Below, piece after piece: positions 1 through 11,300 of a stretch of 64,000 nt of DNA. Below the pieces are notes generated by a model that was not told the DNA's origin, made no database searches, and saw nothing but the letters and a program-made list of their open reading frames with translations. Source of the DNA: Nematostella vectensis (taxonomy: Eukaryota; Cnidaria; Anthozoa; Actiniaria; Edwardsiidae); assembly GCF_932526225.1 (NCBI RefSeq), contig NC_064042.1, forward strand, positions 15,680,751-15,744,750. The letters run 5' to 3'. Each line of letters opens with the position of its first letter. Within the stretch, counting starts at the first letter, position 1. A program made the translations under genes and the position numbers.

Positions 1-843
1 TAAATAAGAAAAGGAGAAAAATAAATATAATTTTTATAATTGGGCACCAGCCGCATTAAGAAATAGCATAGCTAATCGAGCTTAAGCGGCTAGGTCAAGC
101 GGAAAATTGCCTGGGTAAACAACGTGATACATCAATATAATATCAATACAAACAGAAACGAAAAACAAACGATAATAGATGCGCGCACAAGAACAAAACA
201 CGCACAAGCAAGGGGAGGTCGATTATAGGGATCATTTATATATAGGAGATAATCTTAAGTTTGTAAATTACAACAATAATAGAGTTAGCTTTTGTAACGA
301 TCTAAAAGAGAGCTGATCATTAGTGTCTTGAAACTGGAGCGAGATTTAGATTTATAATCATCCTGAATATCGTTCCAGATTTTTACACCAAGAAAGCGAA
401 TGTTAAATTTGCCATAGTTTGTGCGTATCTTAGGCAGGTAATAAGTCTTCCTACTAGCAAGTCTTGTATTATATTGATGTATCCTGTTAATATTTGTGAA
501 AAATGATTTGAAGACAGATGGCAAATGATCTGAATGGAAGTCATACATAAACAGTGCATTGTTAAGATAGATTATGTCATGAAGTTTGAGGAGACTAAGT
601 TGGTAGAATAATGGATTTGAAGGGGTCCTAAAATCAGAAAAAGTTAATATTCTAATTGCCCTTTTCTGAAGTATAAAAAGGGGCTTAAGAGTAGTTGCAT
701 AGGTGTTGCCCCAGGTCACAACTGAGTAAGTTAGAAATGGAAATAATAATGTATAGTAAAGCATTTTTAGGACTGAAATATTTACATAATGTCTTATTTT
801 TGAGAGAACACCAATGCAACGTTTAATCTTTGTAGCTATATGA
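1..843 (-). mobile_element. 5'-truncated non-LTR (LINE) retrotransposon, 3' end
   Basis: The minus strand encodes the C-terminal part of a CR1/L2/Jockey-type ORF2 protein, followed by about 280 bases of 3' UTR running off the window edge. The 5' truncation lies near 843, where the sequence changes abruptly into the minisatellite. The same protein family is present on the minus strand at 63388-63608. Confidence 0.75.
285..843 (-). pseudogene. LINE ORF2 C-terminal fragment (post-RT region)
   Basis: The reading frame is open from about 840 down to the stop at 285. It contains motifs typical of the region after the reverse transcriptase in LINE ORF2: YSVVTWGNTY, LQKRAIRIL, HQYNTRLASR and NYGKFNIRFLGVKIWN. 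The RT catalytic core (YxDD) is missing because of 5' truncation, so the fragment has no activity of its own. The family assignment rests on these motifs and I am fairly sure of it. Confidence 0.75.
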
Positions 844-857
844 AGTATCTGATATTT

Positions 858-3800
858 CCAGCTTATTTAAGGGTGTGTACTTATTCAAGGGTGTGTACTT
901 ATTCAAAGGTGTGTACTTATTCAAGGGTGTGTGCTCATTCAAGGGTGTGTACTTATTCAAGGGTGTGTACTTATTCAATGGTATGTACTTATTCAAGGGT
1001 GTGTACTAATTCAAGGGTGTGTAACACTTATTCAAAGTGTATACTTATTCAAAGGTGTGTACTTATTCAATGGTGTGTATTTATTCAAAGGCGTGTAACA
1101 CTTACTCAAGGGTGTGTACTTATTCAAGGGTGTGTAACACTAATTATAGGGTGTGTACTTATTCAAGGGTGTGTAACACTTATTCAAGTGTGTGTACTTA
1201 TTCAAGTGTGTGTAACACTTATTATAGGGTGTGTAACACTTACTCAAAGGTGTGTACTTATTCAAGGGTCTGTAACACTTATTAAAGGGTGTGTACTTAT
1301 TCAAGGGTGTGTAACACTTATTCAAGGGTGTGTACTTATTCAAGGGTGTGTAACACTTATTATAGGGTGTGTAACAATTATTCAAGGGTGTGTAACACTT
1401 ATTCAAGGGTGTGTACTTATTCAAGGGTGTGTAACACTTATTCAAGGGTGTGTACTTTATCAGTAGTATGTAGTTATTTAATTGTATGTACTCATTCAAG
1501 GGTGTGTACTTATTTAAGGGTGTGTATTTATTCAAGGGTGTGTACTTATTCAAGGGTGTGTGTTCATTCAAGGGTGTGTACTTTTTCAAGGATGTTTACT
1601 TATTCATGGGTGTGTACTTTTTCAATGGTATGTACTTATTCAAGGGTGTGTACTTACTTAAGGGTGTGTACTTATTCAAGGGTGTGTACTTATTCAAAGG
1701 TGTGTACTTATTCAAGGGTGTGTGCTCATTCAAGGGTGTGTACTTATTCAAGGGTGTGTACTTATTCAATAGTATGTACTTATTCAATGGTATGCACTTA
1801 TTCAAGAGTGTGTAACACTTATTCAAGGGTGTATACTTATTCAAAGGTGTGTGCTCATTCAAGGGTGTGTACTTTTAGTTTAGTTTAGTTTATTGACTTT
1901 GCCCACGGAGAAAAAAAATACACATACATAATACGTTATACATGAGAAACAGAACATAAATACATACAATAACGAAAGGGCAGGGTATCCGCCACAGCTA
2001 GGCCAATTACGGCGGACCCGGACCCTTTTTCAAGAATGTGTACTTATTCAAGGGTGTGTAACACTTATTATAGGGTGTGTAACACTTATTCAAGGGTGTG
2101 TACTTATTCAAGGGTGTGTAACACTTATTAAAGGGTGTGTACTTATTCAAGGGTGTGTAACACTTATTCAAGGGTGTGTACTTATACAAGGGTGTGTAAC
2201 ACTTTTTATAGGGTGTGTAACACTTATTTAAGGGTGTGTACTTATTCAAAGGTGTGTAACACTTATTCAAGGGTGTGTACGTATTCAAGGGTGTGTAACC
2301 CTTATTCAAGGGTGTGTACTTATTCAATAGTATGTACTTATTCAATTGTATGTACTTATTCAAGGGTGTGTACTTATTTATGGGTGTGTACTTATTCAAG
2401 GGTGTGTGTTCATTCAAGGGTGTGTACTTTTTCAAGGATGTGTACTTATTCATGGGTGTGTACTTTTTCAATGGTATGTACTTATTCAAAGGTGTGTACT
2501 TATTTAAGGGTGTGTACTTATTCAAGGGTGTGTACTTATTCAAGGGTGTGTACTTATTCAAAGGTGTGTACTTATTCAAGGGTGTGTGCTTATTCAAGGG
2601 TGTGTACTTATTCAATGGTATGTACTTATTCAAGAGTGTGTAACACTTATTCAAGGGTGTATACTTATTCAAAGGTGTGTGCTCATTCAAGGGTGTGTAC
2701 TTTTTCAAGAATGTGTACTTATTCAAGGGTGTGTATTTTTTCAAGGATGTGTACTTAGTCAAGGGTGTGTAACACTTATTCAAGGATGTGTACTTATTCA
2801 AGGGTGTGTAACACTTATTATAGGGTGTGTAACACTTATTTAAGGGTGTGTACTTATTCAAGGGTGTGTAACACTTATTAAAGGGTGTGTACTTATTCAA
2901 GGGTGTGTAACACTTATTCAAGTGTGTGTACTTACACAAGGGTGTGTAACACTTATTATAGGGTGTGTAACACTTATTTAAGGGTGTGTACTTATTCAAG
3001 GGGATGTAACACTTATTCAAGGGTGTGTACTTATTCAAGGGTGTGTAACCCTTATTCAAGGGTGTGTACTTATTCAATAGTATGTAGTTATTCAATTGTA
3101 TGTACTTATTCAAGGGTGTGTACTTATTTATGGGTGTGTACTTATTCAAGGGTGTGTACTTATTCAAGGGTGTGTGTTCTTTCAAGGCTGTGTACTTTTT
3201 CAAGGATGTGTACTTATTCATGGGTGTGTACTTTTTCAATGATGTGTACTTATTCAAGGATGTGTACTTATTTAAGGGTGTGTAACACTTATTCAAGGAT
3301 GTGTAACACTTATTCAAGGGTGTGTAACACTTATTCAAGGGTGTGTAACACTTATTCAAGGGTGTGTACTTATTCAATAGTATGTACTTATTCAATGGTA
3401 TGTACTTATTCAAGGGTGTGTACTTATTTAAGGGTGTGTACTTGTTCAAGGGTGTGTACTTATTCAAAGCTGTGTACTTATTCAAGGATGTGTGATCATT
3501 CAAGGGTGTGTACTTATTCAAGGGTGTGTACTTATTCAAGGGTTTGTACTTATTCAAGGGTGTGTACTTATTCAATGGTATGTACTTATTCAAGGGTGTG
3601 TACTTATTCAAGACTGTGTACTTATTCAAGGGTGTGTAACACTTATTCAAGGATGTGTGACACTTATTATAGGGTCTCTAACACTTATTCAAGTGTGTGT
3701 AACATTTATTCAAGGGCGTGTAACACTTATTCAATGGTGTGTAACACTTATTCAAGGGTGTGTACTTATTCAAGGGTGTGTAACACTTATTATATGGTCT

Positions 3801-4090
3801 TTACTTATTTAAGGGTGAGTTCTTACTCAAGGGTGTGTACTTAGTTAAGGGTGTGTAACACTTATTCAAGGGTGTGTACTTATTTAAGGGTGTGTAACAC
3901 TTATTTAATGGTGTATAACACTTATTATAGGGTGTGTAACACTTATTATAGAGTGTGTATTTATTCAAGGGTGTTTACTTATTCAAGGAGGTATATTTAT
4001 TCAAGGATGTGTACTTTTTCAAGGGTGTGTACTTATTCAAGGATGTGTATTTATTATTCAAGGGTGTGTACGTGTTCAAAGGTGTTGTAA
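858..4090. repeat. 18/21-bp minisatellite (3.2 kb)
   Basis: A tandem array of the unit TTCAAGGGTGTGTACTTA (18 bp) is mixed with a 21-bp form carrying an extra ACA (GTGTAACACTTA). Single-base variants and occasional point changes are frequent. Both unit lengths are multiples of three, so very long open frames arise on both strands (up to 547 codons on the minus strand). I regard these as periodicity artefacts, not genes. The array is split at 1876-2035 by an inserted sequence. Confidence 0.9.
1876..2035. mobile_element. short interspersed insertion inside the minisatellite
   Basis: About 160 bases unrelated to the array interrupt it. They begin with a (TTTAG)n-like simple repeat followed by TTTATTGACTTTGCCC, and end in a GC-rich segment (GGCGGACCCGGACCC). 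This layout, a simple-sequence tail at one end, suggests a reverse-oriented SINE or LINE 3' end. No coding capacity is visible, and the target duplication is not clear because the array itself is repetitive. Confidence 0.4.
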
Positions 4091-4540
4091 AGGTTATATT
4101 TCTCAGATGGTTTTACACCTTTTTCAAAAAACGTTGTCAGCGCTAATCACTGCCTATTTGAATTAATTAGTTGTAAGAATTAAGATGATAAGTAAAATAA
4201 TCGCAGAAATTATCCACATTCTCCTTCATTTAGTAGAAAGTTGACGAGTTCCATGGTATTTGTTGATCAAAGAACTGCCATTTGACAATCGCCATTTGCC
4301 GTTTGCGCATTATTTGAAATAGTTGTATACATTCTTAATTGCGATCAACACTGTCGAGTCCTAGTTCAGAGAAAGGGTTAATCAGTGTCGGATTACAACT
4401 CAAGTCTTTGTGTGACATATGATGTCATTTTATCCCCCTTTCCGAGATATTGTTTTCAGTCAAGGACTATAATAATTTTAATATATACAATTGATTCAAT
4501 AACTGTAACTTAGAATAATAATATAATGACTTGCACTGTT
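4091..4540. other. intergenic, with an old interspersed repeat
   Basis: No gene is seen. Positions 4100-4290 resemble, in inverted orientation, a stretch at about 44840-45020 in gene B intron 1. For example AAATTATCCACATTCTCC here matches the complement of GGAAAATGTGGATAATTT there. It is therefore a dispersed repeat and not part of the locus duplication. Confidence 0.5.
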
Positions 4541-4543
4541 CAG

Positions 4544-4602
<59 letters not shown>

Positions 4603-4652
4603 CATTATCATTATCATTATCATTATCATTATCATTATCATTATCATTATCA

Positions 4653-4694
<42 letters not shown>

Positions 4695-4850
4695 GTGTCG
4701 GTGTCGGTGGCGGTGGCAGTGGCGGTGGTGGTGGCGGTGGCGGTGGTGGTGGTGGTGTTGTAGTTGTTGTTGTTGTTGTTGTTGTTATCATTATTTGTTG
4801 TTGTCATTATCATTGTCATTGTCATTATTTGTTGTTGTTTGGGATTGATT
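4541..4850. repeat. compound microsatellite with drifting motif
   Basis: The motif changes step by step along the tract: ATT triplets, then CATTAT hexamers, then CGTTGT, CGGTGT and CGGTGG, then GTTGTT, and back to CATTAT-like units. It gives homopolymeric open frames in several registers, none believable as a gene. Confidence 0.95.
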
Positions 4851-5057
4851 AAAACGTATCGTACACACAGTTTTTAATCCCTGATTGACTTCGGTAATGT
4901 AAGTGTATTATATAGAGTTGAGTGCATTTACACACCGATATTATGAATCAATAAATTGAGATTAATCAATAGAATACGATAAATTAATATAAAAAAATTT
5001 AAGAAAATGCCTGAAACGGAAAAGAAGTGTAAATCGATCAAATGCTATAAATTACCA

Positions 5058-5070
5058 TATTTATATAATG
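5058..5070 (+). promoter_or_regulatory. putative TATA element of IgSF gene A
   Basis: TATTTATATAATG lies 112 bases upstream of the chosen ATG. Nearly the same sequence (TATTTATATAATA) occurs 110 bases upstream of the homologous ATG of gene B. Conservation at matching distance in two otherwise diverged upstream regions supports a core promoter role. The function is inferred. Confidence 0.5.
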
Positions 5071-5169
5071 TTATGTTGATGAATCAGCGAACTTTTTAAA
5101 GGTCAAATTCCTCCGCATGACTGTGAGTGTAACAAGCAGTCTATGTATAACAGTCTATCTAAGATTGCC

Positions 5170-5320
5170 ATGGCTATTGATTTACTCGCTCAGCACCAAG
5201 TACCCAGCGTTCAGCGAGTGATAATACGTCCATCGAGTCACTCGACGAGCTGCTATTGCAGGGTGTTGATGATAAAACTCGCTGTTTTGTCGTTTGTGCT
5301 TATGTTACTTCCGCATCAAG
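5170..5320 (+). CDS. gene A exon 1: leader and signal peptide
   Basis: This exon encodes 50 residues: 33 polar residues, then a signal-peptide core (KLAVLSFVLMLLPHQ), ending in phase 1 at the donor AAG|GTAATA. The 33-residue leader is well conserved in gene B, so it is probably translated and the signal sequence is unusually deep in the chain. Confidence 0.8.
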
Positions 5321-8300
5321 GTAATATACACGGAGCGTGTGATTGGGTTTTGTACCGGGCTTCTGCTACGAATATACTTTTCTTATTTGTCCAGCATTCC
5401 CTAATATTGACCGATTAATAATGTCCTTACATGTTGGTGTGAGTGATATTTTTTACTGATATGCTATACAGCAACCGATTATGTCGTTTAATGAATATGT
5501 CGTTTAATTAAATATGCTTCACTGTTCATGGTGTAGTTTCTGGTAAGAGCCTACTCAAACTACCCATATACAACATTGACGGCAATGTCGAAGTAACATA
5601 TGCCGGCATTGTGTATAAATTTGCAAAAAAATATATATAAATAACGACTATTCTAAACTTCTAAATTGAAAACAACACAGCAATGCATCATGGGAAGGCT
5701 GAGTTTGCCCATCGTAGCTACACTCTTATTTTTATAAGAACGTCCAGCCTGAGATGTCAACCATTTTTTAAAAGAATAATTAGTTTCCCTGTAAATAATT
5801 TTAGTGTAAATAATTTCATAATTAAACCCTTGGGTTGCGAGGATTTTATTCAATAAACTATCTATCTATCTGTCTGTCTGTCCGTCCGTCCGTCCGTCCG
5901 TCCGTCCGTCCGTCCGTCCGTCCGCCCGCCCGCCCGCCCGCCCGCCCGCCTGCCTGCCTGTCTGTCTGTCTGCCTGTCTGTCTATCTGTCTATCTATCTA
6001 AGAATATGCCGAGGCTCGGATAGCAGAAAAATCTTTTTAGTCCTGATGGGTTCTAAGATTCAATGAGATGCAGAATCAAATTGTGCTCATAGTAACAACC
6101 TTATTATTGCAATTGATCATTAGTGTAATTCTGTTCCAAATAATTCATTGGGTATTATATTCTTATATATACTAATGTTTAAGAACATCGTTAAGAACAT
6201 ATTTACCTTAAGACGATCTTATAAAGAAGGGTGTATTTCGCACGATGGAACATCTATTTTAGGAAATACAATATTTACACAGCATTGTTGCCATCAACGC
6301 AAGAACATATTTGCTCATGCGTTCATTTCTGACTTTTCAAGATAATTGCGCTAGTTTTTCATGGTTTGGCTGTTTACTACTGAGAGGTAGTCTTAGCAGT
6401 AGTGCAAGACCCTTCAACAATTCAAAAATGTCGCTAAAGGTTTGATATAAGGCACGGAATTCATGAAATGCTGCTTTTTATTTCCATTATTGTAGATTAT
6501 TATTGTTGTCGTTTATGTATATTTTATAGAGCTGATGAATTTAACCGCGTTTCAATAAAGATTGATTGGCACTGTATAATGTGCTCTTATTGTTCTCCCT
6601 CCTTTCCCCCCATTTGACGTTAAAATGTAGATCATTTCCTATTGAAGCATCTTCAAGGTTATCTGCGCACCCTTCCTTTTGGTACACGTATGCTAAACAA
6701 ATGCGTACTAAAAAGTCAGTTTGCACATGAAAAAATATATGTGACCTCAAGCAGTGCAAACGATCAAACCGATAACTTATAGATCAAACTTCATAGAAGC
6801 CAGTTTTCTGCCTCAGATGCCGCCAGAAATTTGGCAGTGCATGAAATTCCTGATGAATAATTCGTAAATGCTAGCTTAACTAGTTTTGTTAATAATAAAC
6901 AGGGTGAAATTACTCTGTAGTAACCATAGTAAGGCTGCTAGTCTTATTAACATTAACAAATGTCATAACATACTCAATGCTGTTTGGCTAAAAGCGAGGG
7001 TATTTTATCTTCATTCAACAAATTATATTACTGTAAACAAGGAAGATGTGGTGTCTAAACCGTAATTGTTAATTGTATGCTTTTGTTCTACATAGTTACA
7101 CATGATGTAATGTCTAAACTAAATAGTAAATTGTTTCCTTTTGATTTTCTCAGTTTTATCTGATGTATCGGGCTCAATATCAATAGAGACATATGTTGGC
7201 GAAGATGCAAGGTTCAGCTGGTGGTCTTTGAACCCTTCGACATCGTATTTTGTTGCATTTACATTTGAACGTGATTCTAGTACACTATGTCAGTGGAGAA
7301 CAGGCATAACTGTCAACTGCCCTGGAAATGTAACTAGCACGTTCAGGGGAAAACTTTTCCTCTATGGAAGCCCTGCTAGTAACATTACATTTGAGATCAA
7401 GAACGTTAAAGTTGACAATGAGGGACCATATAAAGTCACAATCATAGAGAATATCGACCCAACTACTGTTATAGAACGGAGTGGAGTGTTGACTGTACTT
7501 GGTAAGTGCAAGTGATTCTTACATACAAACCGTAAATCACAGACAAATTCCTGCTTCTTCTGCTTGCTCGAGCCAATTCGAATTGTCTTGCATAGTGAAT
7601 GAGAAAAAATAGAAATTGCGATTTGATTAAAAATGTTACTAGAAATTGGCGTTTACGAATAACAAAAATCTTGTCCAGCCTAGTACCACCCATATGAAAC
7701 TTGTATGAGGGAGGGGTGGTCCTTACGCGAGGTATTATTGAGTGTCAATAATACAACTTAATTCTGATTTGCATTGGCAGCGTAGCCCCACACTACCCTA
7801 GACATGTCTCGTCCTCCTCTGTTTCTCTTCAGATTCACTTATCGAAAACGACAACGGTCCTCAGGTACCTTTCTCTAGGCTAAGTTACTTCCTCTAAGCT
7901 ACATTTTAAACAACAGCTCTCAACTTAGATGCTAGTGCAGGAACTTGAAGACAAACAAGAAAAATCTAAGGTAGTGTTGCGGTACGCTGCTATGAAAGAT
8001 ACATTGTTAACACAACGTTAACGTTTTCTTAATTGAGATGTTTATGCGGAAAATATGAGACAGACAAGACGGTTCTGGGTGGTGTGGGGCTACGCTGCCT
8101 ATGCAAAATACATTCCGAGGATGCCATCATTTCTCGCTGGTTTTTTAGTGGATTTCAAAATAGTTAATTTGTGGATAGTTGCATCCCTCTTCCATTCTGT
8201 AATTTTATCAGTATTCTCGTACTGGCATTTGGCAAATTGCCTTAGTCAGAATCAAATTGCAAGACATAAAATACCTAGTATCAACAAAGAAATACACGAT

Positions 8301-11300
8301 AAAAGCATCAAACTCTAAAGCATCAGCACTACAAACGAATGCTTCTACTTGCTTGTGCTATACTTACAATTGCTGTATTAAACAATAATTCTGCTACCTT
8401 TAGACACTTTCCATTTTGTAACTCTATATATTTGTTTTTGCCATCCCCATTCTTGCCATTCCACGCCATCATATATGTTCCACATTTTTCTCCCTTCCAG
8501 ATTATCTATCCACCTAACACCCCCCGCCCCCCCCCCCCCCCCCCCCCCCTACCACCACCACCACCCACCCACCCCAGGTGCTTTGGTACGAATACCCGCA
8601 TTCAACCGAAAACCCGCTAACATTTCTGCTCTCTATAGATGCACCAGCATTCACTTCATCTCCAAAAAGCACATATGACATAGCAGAAAATGATGACGTC
8701 ACTGTCACGTGCTCAGCAAGTGCTCGCCCAGCCCCCAATGTCACATGGGTCAATAAGACGTCAGGGTCCCTAGAGGCTCATGGAACAGGGAGTGCAACAC
8801 TGAGTCTGCTAAAGTTCCAGCGACACCAAGCAGGGGTGTACCAGTGCCAGGCCATTAACGATGTGAGGAGGGGGGCCATAACCCAAGATGTCACCATCAA
8901 CGTGCAATGTGAGTATACCCTTAGTTATGCATCATACAATTGCTACAGAACTACCACTCAATAAAGTCATTGCATTTACGTTTTTACCAAAGAGAACTAA
9001 AGCAAACAATCATTTTGACTGTCTTTCTGATTGGAAATGGGTATAAACTTTGCTTGATTTTGCAGATCCACCAGAGATAACTCCAATACAGAACACCACA
9101 GTGAGAGCCGGGGAGACCATCACCCTGACATGCGCAGTGGTTGGTAAACCGACACCAAGTGTTTCCTGGTCAAAGACAGGATCTGGACATAGCACCGGTG
9201 GTAACGTCTTTACTAAAGCTGGTGCCACAAAGGCAGACACTGGACAATATGTCTGTACTGCAGTAAACACCGTCACTGGAAACACACAGACAAGAACAGC
9301 ATCCACTTATGTCATGGTCAAATGTAAGTGCTCTATAATGCCAAATGTAAGTGCTCCATGATGTCAAAGGTAAATGCTTTATGATGTCTGATGTAAGTGC
9401 TTTATGATGTCAAATGTAAGTGCTCTATGATGTCAAATGTAAGTGCTCTATGATGTCAAATGTAAGTGCTCTATGATGTCAAATGTAAGTGCTCTATGAT
9501 GTCAAATGCAAGTGCTCTATGATGTCAAATGTAAGTGCTCTTTTATGTCAAATGTAAGTGCTCTAAGATGTCAAATGTAAGTGCTCTATGATGTCAAATG
9601 TAAGTGCTCTAAGATGTCAAATGTAAGTGCTCTATGATGTCAAATATAAGTGCTATATGATGTCAAATGTAAGTGCTCTATGATGTCAAATGTAAGTGCT
9701 CTATGATGTCAAATGTAAGTGCCCTATGATGTCAAATGTAAGTGCTTCATGATGTCAAATGTAAGTGCTCTATGATGTCAAATGTAAGTGCTCTATGATG
9801 TCAAATGTAAGTGCCCTGTGATGTCAAATGTAAGTACTCTATGATGTCAAATGTAAGTGCTTTATGATGTCAAATGTAAGTGCCCTGTGATGTCAAATGT
9901 AAGTGCTCTATGATGTCAAATGTAAGTGCTCTATGATGTCAAATGTAAGTGCTCTATGATGTCAAATGTAAGTGCCCTATGATGTCAAATGTAAGTGCTT
10001 CATGATGTCAAATGTAAGTGCTCTATGATGTCAAATGTAAGTGCGAGTCTATGATGTCAAATGGAAGTGCTCTATGATGTCAAATGTAAGTGCTCTATGA
10101 TGTCAAATGTAAGTGCTCTATGATGTCAAATGTAAGTGCTCTATGATGTCAAATATGAGTGCTCTATGATGTCAAATGTAAGTGCTCTATGATGTCAAAT
10201 GTAAGTGCTCTATGATGTCAAATGTAAGTGCTCTATGATGTCAAATGTAAGTGCTCTATGATGTCAAATGTAAGTGCTCTATGATGTCAAATGTAAGTGC
10301 TCTATGATGTCAAATGTAAGTGCTTCATGATGTCAAATGTAAGTACTCTATGATGTCAAATGTAAGTGCTCTATGATGTCAAATGTAAGTACTCTATGAT
10401 GTCAAATGTAAGTGCTTTATGATGTCAAATGTAAGTGCTCTATGATGTCAAATGTAAGTGCTCTATGATGTCAAATGTAAGTGCTCTATGGTGTCAAATG
10501 TAAGTGCTCTATGATGTCAAATGTAAGTGCGAGTCTATGATGTCAAATGTAAGTGCTCTATGATGTCAAATGTAAGTGCTCTATGATGTCGAATGTAAGT
10601 GCTCTATGATGTCAAATGTAAGTGCGAGTCTATGATGTCAAATGTAAGTGCTCTATGATGTCAAATGTAAGTGCTCTATGATGTCAAATGTAAGTGCGAG
10701 TCTATGATGTCAAATGTAAGTGCTCTATGATGTCAAATGTAAGTGCCCTGTGATGTCAAATGTAAGTACTCTATGATGTCAAATGTAAGTGCTTTATGAT
10801 GTCAAATGTAAGTGCCCTGTGATGTCAAATGTAAGTGCTCTATGATGTCAAATGTAAGTGCTCTATGATGTCAAATGTAAGTGCTCTATGATGTCAAATG
10901 TAAGTGCCCTATGATGTCAAATGTAAGTGCTTCATGATGTCAAATGTAAGTGCTCTATGATGTCAAATGTAAGTGCGAGTCTATGATGTCAAATGTAAGT
11001 GCTCTATGATGTCAAATGTAAGTGCTCTATGATGTCAAATGTAAGTGCTCTATGATGTCAAATGTAAGTGCTCTATGATGTCAAATAGAAGTGCTCTATG
11101 ATGTCAAATGTAAGTGCTCTATGATGTCAAATGTAAGTGCTCTATGATGTCAAATGTAAGTGCTCTATGATGTCAAATGTAAGTGCTCTATGATGTCAAA
11201 TGTAAGTGCTCTATGATGTCAAATGTAAGTGCTCTATGATGTCAAATGTAAGTGCTTCATGATGTCAAATGTAAGTACTCTATGATGTCAAATGTAAGTG

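Noticed and set aside
840-3844. Long ORFs (up to 547 codons, both strands) in the 18/21-bp array
   Set aside because: All frames are open only because the units are multiples of three without stops. There is no start context, no domain, and openness occurs on both strands.
8519-8620. Proline/glycine-rich ORFs around the poly-C tract
   Set aside because: Homopolymer translation within intron 2.
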